DNA from: Paenibacillus sp. 453mf
Lineage (GTDB): Bacteria; Bacillota; Bacilli; Paenibacillales; Paenibacillaceae
NCBI RefSeq assembly: GCF_900116105.1
Contig: NZ_FPAC01000005.1
Coordinates: forward strand, 177,119 to 241,118
Direction of reading: 5' to 3'
DNA length: 64,000 bases
The notes beneath the pieces were generated by a model. That model saw nothing but the letters and a program-made list of their open reading frames with translations, made no database searches and had not been told where the DNA came from. Of the stretch, positions 41,553 to 48,509 are shown one piece after another (position 1 is the first letter of the stretch; the number at the start of each line of letters is the position of its first letter). The translations under genes were made by a program, and so were the position numbers.

Positions 41553-41917
41553 ACACCTCCAAATACAACATGTGCATAATCAATTTCATAACCTGTCTCT
41601 TTCGCTACCGATTCAGTCCAGCTGTCAGGCACATCCGTCATCACTTCGTCAACCTTGCCGCATACTTCACAAATAATATGTTGATGATCATCTGTTCTAG
41701 CATCGTATCTGCTGGCTGTTTCGCCCAGCTTGAGCTCTTGAATCAATTCCTTCTCCACCAGATATCGAAGTGAATTGTACACCGTACCATACGCCAGGTT
41801 ATATCCTTCTTGGGACAGCATCGTCATCACTTCGGCTGCCGTAGGGTGACTATGTGATTTGCGCACGACATCATAAACCGCTTGACGCTGCGTCGTCAAA
41901 TTTAATGTTTTAGCCAT
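41522..41917 (-). CDS. perR: Peroxide-responsive Fur-family repressor PerR
   Basis: 131 residues. N-terminal winged helix (TTQRQAVYDVVRKSHSHPTAAEVMTML), a regulatory-metal region (SRYDARTDDHQHIICEVCGKVDEV) with the H, D and N/D ligands, and two CxxC pairs (CEVC and CPEC) for the structural zinc. Length and cysteine layout fit PerR better than Fur or Zur. Its own promoter overlaps a PerR-type dyad, so it is autoregulated. The start follows AAGGAG by 13 nt, rather long. It is the first gene of a two-gene unit with the regulator at 40731-41552, next to katA. Confidence 0.87.
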   Translation of the reverse strand: MAKTLNLTTQRQAVYDVVRKSHSHPTAAEVMTMLSQEGYNLAYGTVYNSLRYLVEKELIQELKLGETASRYDARTDDHQHIICEVCGKVDEVMTDVPDSWTESVAKETGYEIDYAHVVFGGVCPECKSKQK

Positions 41918-41957
41918 AAGATCATCAGATCTCCTTCTATATGAAAAGAACTTATTT

Positions 41958-41994
41958 TTAGATTAAGTATAAATCTAATATCATAGGTAGTCAA
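41958..41994 (-). promoter_or_regulatory. perR promoter with overlapping PerR-type dyad
   Basis: On the minus strand TTGACT (41989-41994) and TATACT (41966-41971) are exactly 17 nt apart. The -10 is enclosed by the dyad TTAGATT-N7-AATCTAA (41958-41978). Within it TTATACTTAATCTAA-type sequence (minus strand, 41958-41972 region) matches the PerR box TTATAATNATTATAA at 11 of 14 positions. Confidence 0.7.
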
Positions 41995-42078
41995 TCCCTG
42001 TATAAATCCCATTATGAACACAAAAAATAGGCTGACAAACCTTCCGGATTCACATAACCAAATTGAGGAGATGCACAT

Positions 42079-42402
42079 ATGCTCAAAGCTGCAGGCGCTT
42101 TTATTGTTTTGTCCTTGCTTACCATCGCATTTGATATTGCCACCGATCTCTTCTTCGGACACGGTTCAATTGACTCTGCCTTTAATATTGATAATTATAT
42201 TCTCCGCCCGGCAGAGAAAAACACGCTGAAGCTTTTCGGGGCTGTCGTCTTCCTACACTTCTGTGGTAAGCCTATAGGTAAAGGTTTGTTATATCTGTTT
42301 AAACTAATCAACAAACCGTTACGTTCCAATGCTCCCCCGCTGTCTTCGCTTATGAATCCAAGCGGCTACAAGCAGCAGGCTGGGAAAAAGGAACAAAAAT
42401 AA
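42079..42402 (+). CDS. Small membrane protein, unknown
   Basis: 107 residues with two hydrophobic segments (AAGAFIVLSLLTIAFDIA and LFGAVVFLHFCGKPIG) and a polar, basic C-terminus (YKQQAGKKEQK). SD GAGGAG is 8 nt before the ATG. The family is not recognised. Its last 84 bp overlap, in antisense, the 3' end of the second gerB-type gene. The membrane-like composition and good SD argue for a real gene; the antisense overlap leaves some doubt about its end. Confidence 0.6.
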   Translation: MLKAAGAFIVLSLLTIAFDIATDLFFGHGSIDSAFNIDNYILRPAEKNTLKLFGAVVFLHFCGKPIGKGLLYLFKLINKPLRSNAPPLSSLMNPSGYKQQAGKKEQK

Positions 42403-43422
42403 AGGGTGAACATAGTAGAATGCGAGTACACCGAACTCGATCTGAAAGATATAGTTTCTCGCCATGCCGTAGGACCATACCAAGAAAATGAAGGCCACCG
42501 GAATGACAAGCTTACGGTAAGGGACATTAAAAATATCCGATGCTCCGATCAGTACAGCTGTGAAATATAATGCAACTCTGTAAAAGTTAGTAATAATCAT
42601 CGTCATCACGACCAAAATATCTACCCGCTGGATAAAGTCGGAGATTTGAATGGTACTAATTGTTGATAATATGGGAAAAGGCGATCCCTTCGCTATATTG
42701 ACTCCCAAAGAAGCAATATTCAGAAACATCGTCTGCGAGATGAGCAAACCTCCGATTATGATGGAAATTACGCCGATATAGCCTCCTTTCTCAGGTCTGC
42801 GCATATAAGGCAGCAGCATCAAAAAGAGAATCATTTCGCCAAAGGGAACGATGAGTGTATCCGTCGTAATGGCCTCCCACAGGGGTCCAATCCCATCATC
42901 CAGAATCGGAAGGACATAATCGATATGAACTGAATCCGAAGCAAACAGCAGGATATTGATAATGAAGAAAATAGATAAAATAAAAACCATCAATAGTACT
43001 GCTGTTCGTGCCAATACCTCAAAGCCTAAATAGGTTACATAAGCCACACAGCAAACCATGAGTGTTGTAATGATGACAAGGGGCGTATTGTTCAGCAAAA
43101 TGATGTTTATGAGATTGGACCCATCCCGTAAATTTCGGGAGCCAATGTACATGAAATAGATGACATACAATAAACCGATGGCGACCCCCACATATTTACC
43201 CAGCAATTTCCGGCTAATCGCCGTCAAGGGAAGTGTAGGGAAATGCCTGGATATAGATGCATAGGACCAGAACAATGCTGCTCCTAAGAACATACCGATA
43301 AGTGAAGCGAGCCATGCATCCCTGCCTGCCGAAAAACCTAAATTAAGAACCGCAGCGACCCCTATTTCGAACATAAACATTAAGGAAATCATTTGCCCCG
43401 TACTGATCTGGTTTCTATTCAT
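42319..43422 (-). CDS. Spore germination protein, GerAB family (operon 2)
   Basis: 367 residues, about 10 membrane helices. It opens QISTGQMISLMFMFEIGVAAVLN and carries the conserved STIQISDFIQRVDILVV segment. It is the permease-like germinant-binding subunit. It follows the gerC-type gene by 3 nt, with GGAGGAGAGG as SD formed by the gerC end. Compared with the copy in operon 1 it lacks the polar C-terminal tail. Confidence 0.92.
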   Translation of the reverse strand: MNRNQISTGQMISLMFMFEIGVAAVLNLGFSAGRDAWLASLIGMFLGAALFWSYASISRHFPTLPLTAISRKLLGKYVGVAIGLLYVIYFMYIGSRNLRDGSNLINIILLNNTPLVIITTLMVCCVAYVTYLGFEVLARTAVLLMVFILSIFFIINILLFASDSVHIDYVLPILDDGIGPLWEAITTDTLIVPFGEMILFLMLLPYMRRPEKGGYIGVISIIIGGLLISQTMFLNIASLGVNIAKGSPFPILSTISTIQISDFIQRVDILVVMTMIITNFYRVALYFTAVLIGASDIFNVPYRKLVIPVAFIFLVWSYGMARNYIFQIEFGVLAFYYVHPLFLFLFPSLLLVAAWIHKRRQRGSIGT

Positions 43423-43425
43423 CCC

Positions 43426-44640
43426 TTAATCCTCTCCTCCGCTGCTATATGGATTCGTACGTGTTAATGTGTTCATAATGACCGACTTTACATCCACTTC
43501 AACTTCACTTTTCGAAAATTTCTCTGACCAGTCATCACTTTCTTCCCAAGCCTTATATTCAGGAGAATACTCCTTCTCAAGCGCATAGCCAAAACCAAGC
43601 ACATCCGTGCCTGCCTTCTGTGCTGCGGTTACAGCTGACATGACAATCTCTTTGGTCTTCTCACTCCAGGTTTTTTCATAGATCTCTATAACCTTGCCTT
43701 CATCCAGTTTCAGAGGACATGTCACCTCATTAATCGTGCCTTCCTGCTTCACATCAATATGAAAATGGGGTGTCCCGTCGATAACTGATGCTTTAATACT
43801 GGATTTATAGAAGTTGGCTTCAATCGCAACCACTTCAGCGGGATCGATATGACAGGTCAGATTGGTCATTGATTTCTTCGATCTGTTCTTAATAATTGCA
43901 AGACCTAAGGGCTCGTCTTCTTCCATCCAGCCAACCAGTTTATCTCCCTTGAACATGGCCATACCATCCAATTCCGTATAGGCAGAAATATAGGAGCTCT
44001 CTGTATTTTTTCTCTGTGTGCCTACTCTTTTATCCCCTTTTACCTTAACACCGCTGATCGTGGGTCCACCGCCCGGAACGATCATTCCCCGGATCGTATC
44101 ATCCACCTCAGAAGAGAAGTTATGAGAATATTGATTGGACGAGAACCTTACCTTCTCCGCAATATTATTTGCTGTAATCGGGCTTACAGGACTTGTAACG
44201 GCAAGCACGTCTTTAGCTTTGGAGCCTTTTGCTATCAGAATCTGCATCGTCATTCGCGTTTCTGGATCGCGCTCAATAAGATCGATAAATCTACCGATCC
44301 CTACATCCCTTGCCATATCCTCACTGATAATGGCGACTTCAGCATGAGAGCCTGATGAACGCCTTGGAATCTTCTGCGACATTTTACTGATTACTTCCTG
44401 CATGGATCTTCCTTGGTCAGAGAACATAAAAGCTGGCGTTGTGCCGATTCCCCTATTGCCTGACACCTCATTCGGCACTACGGCCTGAAAGGAAAATTCA
44501 TATAGTCCCGGAGCATCGCCACGATCCATAGCAAAACCGGAAAGAATCAGGCGATCCTTCAGCTCAACCGCATCCCAACAACCGGTTAGACTGGCAGACA
44601 TCAAGATGAGGTTGAAAATAAGCAGCAGCTTCCGTTTCAT
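43426..44640 (-). CDS. Spore germination lipoprotein, GerAC family (operon 2)
   Basis: About 404 residues from ATG 44640 (GAAAGGA 7 nt upstream). A 25-codon upstream extension would bury the signal peptide and is rejected. The lipoprotein signal MKRKLLLIFNLILMSASLTGC is followed by WDAVELKDRLILSGFAMD. GerC fold with IPRRSSGSHAEVAIISEDMAR and, at the C-terminus, TDVLGFGYALEKEYSPEYKAW. It begins only 2 nt after the gerA stop. Confidence 0.9.
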   Translation of the reverse strand: MKRKLLLIFNLILMSASLTGCWDAVELKDRLILSGFAMDRGDAPGLYEFSFQAVVPNEVSGNRGIGTTPAFMFSDQGRSMQEVISKMSQKIPRRSSGSHAEVAIISEDMARDVGIGRFIDLIERDPETRMTMQILIAKGSKAKDVLAVTSPVSPITANNIAEKVRFSSNQYSHNFSSEVDDTIRGMIVPGGGPTISGVKVKGDKRVGTQRKNTESSYISAYTELDGMAMFKGDKLVGWMEEDEPLGLAIIKNRSKKSMTNLTCHIDPAEVVAIEANFYKSSIKASVIDGTPHFHIDVKQEGTINEVTCPLKLDEGKVIEIYEKTWSEKTKEIVMSAVTAAQKAGTDVLGFGYALEKEYSPEYKAWEESDDWSEKFSKSEVEVDVKSVIMNTLTRTNPYSSGGED

Positions 44641-44641
44641 A

Positions 44642-46498
44642 TCAAGATCCTTTCTGTTTGTTTTTCCTTGCACTTTCATTCTTATCATCCGTTTTATCCG
44701 CTGTAACAGGTCCATCCTCTGTTACCACGTTATATTCACCACTCCGGCTGCCAGGTCTCTGCTTCATCAGAGAAACAGGAAGCCTAAGCACCGCGTCCTT
44801 CTGCTGCTTAAGCACGAAGGGACTGAATGGTGTCATATACGGAACACCGAAGGATCTCAGACTATTCATGTGGGCGAGCAGTGCAATCAGTCCAAGCATG
44901 ATGCCATACAAGCCAAAGGTTGCAGCCAGTACAATAAACCCGAAGCGGAATATGCGCCCTGCAATTGCCATTGTATAGGTGGGGATTGCAAAGCTCGCAA
45001 TGCCTGTCATCGCGATAACAATGGTGAGTAGTGGACTCACAATACCTGCTTCTACTGCCGCTTGACCTAACACAAGACCGCCGACGATATTGGCCGCCTG
45101 ACCCACGACGCGCGGCATTCGCACCCCTGCTTCACGCAGGAGCTCGAAGATGGTCTCCAAAATAATCGCCTCAACGAAGGATGGGAAGGGTATTGCTTCG
45201 CGCTGAGATATAAGGCTGTACAAGAGCGAGCTTGGAATCAGCTGATAATGAAAGGTCGTCATGGCGATATACAGCGAAGGCCCCAGCAGCAAAATGATGA
45301 AGCTGATAATTCTCAACAGGCGGAGCAGTGTCGCAATATCGTTCCGATCCGAATAATCTGCTGCACTTTGAAAAAAGTGGATAAACACAGTAGGAACAAT
45401 CAGTACAAATGGGCTCCCATCAACAACAAGAACGACCCGCCCTTCAAGTAGACGGACTGCGGTCGTGTCAGGCCGCTCCGTGCTGTACACCGTTGGGAAC
45501 GGCGTTACCGCCTTATCCTGAATAAGCTCCTCTATGTTGGTAGAATCAAAGATCCCGTCAATTTGAATTTCATCAAGTCTCCGAAATACCTCGGCCACGA
45601 CATCTTCATCTGCAATTCCGTCCATATAAACAATGGCGACACGTGTGTTGGACTTATAGCCGATCGTTTTGTAGGTAACTCGCAAATCCGGACTATGGAT
45701 TCTTCTGCGCAGAAGGGATACGTTGATCGATAAAGTCTCAACAAACCCTTCCTTCGGTCCACGGACTACGGACTCCGTCTGTGATTCTGTAATGGCACGG
45801 AATTCTCCGCCGGCTGTAACGATATGAAGCACATCCGTGCTATCCTCGGTCAACACCAAAGTGTTTCCAAGCAGCAGCTTGTCCATCATATCTGCCCAGT
45901 CTTTGCAGTACTCCACAGTACCCAGGCTGAATACTCTTTTCGTCAGCCCTTCCTTCAGAATACTCTTGCTATCTTTACCTTCGGTGATTTCATTTATCTT
46001 AAATTCAGTATTCAGTAAAGAACGAATAATAAAGTCATTAATCGTTTCTTCCTTTACCAAACTACTGATATATACGATCGCAATTGCGATACTGGGATGA
46101 CTTCCAACCTCCAGCCTTCGAACCGTGACATCACTGCTGTTCCCATTTTGGATAAGGATCCCGTCAAGCATCTGGTTAAGGTTTCCGCTGAGTTCATCTA
46201 GCTTAACTTGAGGAGCTTGAGAGTCTGGAGGAACTGGTGAGCCAGATGAAGCTTCGTTATTTGGGATAACAGGACTCCCTGACTCGTCCAGCTGCTGCTG
46301 AGACTGCTGCTCCGTGGAAGCCTCCGCGGACTGGGCTGCGTTTTGATCATAGTCCTGACTGTTATCGCTGCTTATATGCTGAGATGTTCCTTGCTCCTTA
46401 TTTTGGACTGAATCCCCGCTTGAATCTGTCGTATGTTGGTCATTGGACGATTTCGGTTTGAGCTTTTTTAAATATTCACTGCGACGATGACGCTTCAT
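44642..46498 (-). CDS. Spore germination protein, GerAA family (operon 2)
   Basis: 618 residues from ATG 46498 (SD GAGGGGAG; an upstream 28-codon extension has none). After a basic start (MKRHRRSEYLKKLKPKSS) comes about 90 residues of Q/S/N/D-rich low-complexity sequence, longer than in operon 1. The GerA core follows: ESVVRGPKEGFVETLSIN, YSTERPDTTAVRLLEGRVVLVVDGSPF, and a membrane domain with REAIPFPSFVEAIILETIFELLREAGVRMP. It is paralogous to the protein at 35234-36907 but clearly diverged, so the two receptors probably sense different germinants. No clear sigma-G promoter could be fixed. Confidence 0.93.
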   Translation of the reverse strand: MKRHRRSEYLKKLKPKSSNDQHTTDSSGDSVQNKEQGTSQHISSDNSQDYDQNAAQSAEASTEQQSQQQLDESGSPVIPNNEASSGSPVPPDSQAPQVKLDELSGNLNQMLDGILIQNGNSSDVTVRRLEVGSHPSIAIAIVYISSLVKEETINDFIIRSLLNTEFKINEITEGKDSKSILKEGLTKRVFSLGTVEYCKDWADMMDKLLLGNTLVLTEDSTDVLHIVTAGGEFRAITESQTESVVRGPKEGFVETLSINVSLLRRRIHSPDLRVTYKTIGYKSNTRVAIVYMDGIADEDVVAEVFRRLDEIQIDGIFDSTNIEELIQDKAVTPFPTVYSTERPDTTAVRLLEGRVVLVVDGSPFVLIVPTVFIHFFQSAADYSDRNDIATLLRLLRIISFIILLLGPSLYIAMTTFHYQLIPSSLLYSLISQREAIPFPSFVEAIILETIFELLREAGVRMPRVVGQAANIVGGLVLGQAAVEAGIVSPLLTIVIAMTGIASFAIPTYTMAIAGRIFRFGFIVLAATFGLYGIMLGLIALLAHMNSLRSFGVPYMTPFSPFVLKQQKDAVLRLPVSLMKQRPGSRSGEYNVVTEDGPVTADKTDDKNESARKNKQKGS

Positions 46499-46584
46499 GC
46501 TGCTCCCCTCACTTCCAAAAAACGTATATACTGATTCTAACCATCCAGTATTTACTTTATGTATGGATTCATAAAACGACAAAA

Positions 46585-46611
46585 AAGCTTCCTGAATATT
46601 TCAGGAAGCTT
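46585..46611 (-). terminator. Terminator of the aldo/keto reductase gene
   Basis: Perfect 12-bp stem AAGCTTCCTGAA / TTCAGGAAGCTT with a 3-nt loop; the minus-strand tail is TTTTT. It lies just upstream of ger operon 2. Confidence 0.85.
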
Positions 46612-46649
46612 CTGCTTATATACGCTGAGCTAATGAACAATTCTATGCA

Positions 46650-47606
46650 TTAACCACTTACTGACGTTCTGGTGAGAATTCCTTCGATCCGTTCCAGAAC
46701 ATCCGCCTCCAGTTCAATTCCAGAAGCGTCGATATTTTCTTTCACCTGCTCCGGACGGCTTGCACCCACGAGTGCACTGGATACATTTTGCTGACGCAGA
46801 ATCCAGGCAAGGGCCAGCTGCCCCACCTTAATATTAAGCTCACCAGCGATGTCGATTAACTGCTGAACCTTCTCAATCCGCTCAGGGCTCATTTTCTTAT
46901 CATCCCATCCAAGCTTTGCGGCGCGACTGTCTTCCGGAATGCGGTCTGTTACGTTATATTTACCTGTCAGCAGCCCCTGTGCCAGCGGAGAATATACGAC
47001 TTGTCCGATCCCCTTCTGCTCTCCAAGCGGAATAATCTCATCCTCAATGTAACGCTCAAACATATTATAAATAGGCTGGTTCACAACGATCCGATCAAGC
47101 AAATAACGATCCGCAAGACCAAGCGCTGCCTCCATCTGAGCTGCTGTCCACTGGCTGACTCCAACATACAGCACTTTGCCTTGACGAACCAGATCATCCA
47201 GCGCTCTTAATGTCTCCAGCAGTGGCGTCTCCGAATGGAACCGGTGGCAATAATAAATATCTACATAATCAGTGCCGAGCCTTCTAAGGCTTGCTTCACA
47301 TTGCTCCATAATATGCTTACGGGAGAGGCCCTGATCATTCGGACCTTCGCCCATCTTACCGAATACCTTGGTAGCCAGCACATAGGATTCCCTTGCGTAA
47401 TTCTTTAGCGTCTTGCCCAGCAGCTCTTCTGCTGCTCCGCGTTCATATACATTGGCTGAATCAAAGAAGTTAATCCCGGCATCGAATGCGGTTTCAATGG
47501 AACGAACTGCATTCTCCTGCTCAACGTATCCTCCATACGTGAGCCAGCTTCCAAGACTGATCTCGCTGACCTTCACACCGCTGCCACCTAATCTCCGGTA
47601 CTTCAT
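46650..47606 (-). CDS. Aldo/keto reductase, Kv-beta-like
   Basis: About 318 residues. NADPH-dependent TIM-barrel oxidoreductase. Catalytic tetrad visible: D in DAGINFFDSANVYERGAAEE (with Y56-type tyrosine), K in VLATKVFG, H in YCHRFHSETP. The C-terminal cofactor segment is SSALVGASRPEQVKEN. The length and GVSQWTAAQME region resemble the potassium-channel beta-subunit-like and YghZ/YccK groups. ATG 47606 is 10 nt after GGGAGG; the earlier ATG touches the SD. Substrate unknown. Confidence 0.88.
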   Translation of the reverse strand: MKYRRLGGSGVKVSEISLGSWLTYGGYVEQENAVRSIETAFDAGINFFDSANVYERGAAEELLGKTLKNYARESYVLATKVFGKMGEGPNDQGLSRKHIMEQCEASLRRLGTDYVDIYYCHRFHSETPLLETLRALDDLVRQGKVLYVGVSQWTAAQMEAALGLADRYLLDRIVVNQPIYNMFERYIEDEIIPLGEQKGIGQVVYSPLAQGLLTGKYNVTDRIPEDSRAAKLGWDDKKMSPERIEKVQQLIDIAGELNIKVGQLALAWILRQQNVSSALVGASRPEQVKENIDASGIELEADVLERIEGILTRTSVSG

Positions 47607-47781
47607 GCGTGCCATTCCTCCCTTGAAAAATATGTATCTATTTCCTTTTTAATATAAACCTTCGGCCTTAAAATGAAAAGGAAATCCTATATGTAAAATT
47701 ACCTGCGTAAGAGCCGAATGGCTAATGGGCTTGTATATGTATCAGTAAGCGATCTGCCACAGGATGATGAAATAAGAAAAA

Positions 47782-47805
47782 ATCCGGTACTCCATTGTAC
47801 CGGAT
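47782..47805 (-). terminator. Terminator behind the DUF350-like remnant
   Basis: Perfect 9-bp stem ATCCGGTAC / GTACCGGAT with a 6-nt loop; the minus-strand tail is TTTTTTCTTATTTC. Confidence 0.85.
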
Positions 47806-47815
47806 AAGGTCTAAC

Positions 47816-48145
47816 TTATAACAAAAACGTTCCTATTACCAGGGATACCCCGATAATAATTGAACGAAGTAATTGAGCCACCGCCATATTGCCTTTCTCA
47901 ATTTCTTCACATACTTTGAACTTCGGCGTTACAAAATCAAATATAAGATATACAAGAATAAGTACAACAATACCTACGACAGACCAGATCAGCATATCCA
48001 CCCTAGAGTGCGTGCTGAAGGAGACCATAGCTACAATAATGCACAGCCCAAGCAGCTTGCTGCCCATGTATACCCCTGCTGCTTCATTCCCGCCTCTAAT
48101 CGAGGGATATTCAGCTCTGTCGATTGGAAGGAACGCCCCTTCCAC
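47816..48145 (-). pseudogene. DUF350-like membrane protein, N-terminus lost
   Basis: The frame carries the two-repeat DUF350 pattern from the first GN motif on (IRGGNEAAGVYMGSKLLG, then VDMLIWSVVGIVVLILVYLIFD, then EEIEKGNMAVAQLLRSIIIGVSL). The normal first transmembrane helix and TP loop are absent: residues before IRGGNEAAG read as random sequence. The only initiators (GTG 48145 and later) lack an SD. It overlaps the fragment at 48031-48423 in another frame. An intact terminator lies behind it. Best read as a remnant; a genuine short protein is possible. Confidence 0.55.
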
Positions 48146-48423
48146 AACGTATATTCACAAGCAATACTGCCAGACGATACTTGATAAGCATCGAATGCGG
48201 CTTCATACAGCGCTTTTCCATAGCTGTATTCGTCCGAGTTGAATTTCTTCACATAGATGAAATGACGATGTCCATCTTCAGATTCGTTAGCCGTATGCTC
48301 ATACAACTCGCCGCGAATAATCGTTGCATTCACCAGCTTGCGGACAAACAGCTCATCTTGAGGCACATGAAGCTGAGTGAGCGGTTCAATCACTTTCTTA
48401 TCCAACTCAGACCAGTGCTGAGG
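48031..48423 (-). pseudogene. Unidentified truncated reading frame upstream of the DUF350 remnant
   Basis: Open from just after an in-frame TAA, with no ATG and no SD (first initiator is TTG 48405). About 95 residues look like real protein, acidic/aromatic (DGHRHFIYVKKFNSDEYSYG, LYEAAFDAYQV), then the frame runs into sequence that belongs to the DUF350 frame. I do not recognise the family. The picture suggests two adjacent genes fused and truncated by deletion or frameshift near 48090. Confidence 0.45.
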
Positions 48424-48509
48424 TTACAAAATTTTCAAAATTTCCTTTAATACCTTTTATATTGATATGGATTTATGCAAAATTTTGATTGTTGAGAACG
48501 GTTTGACGA

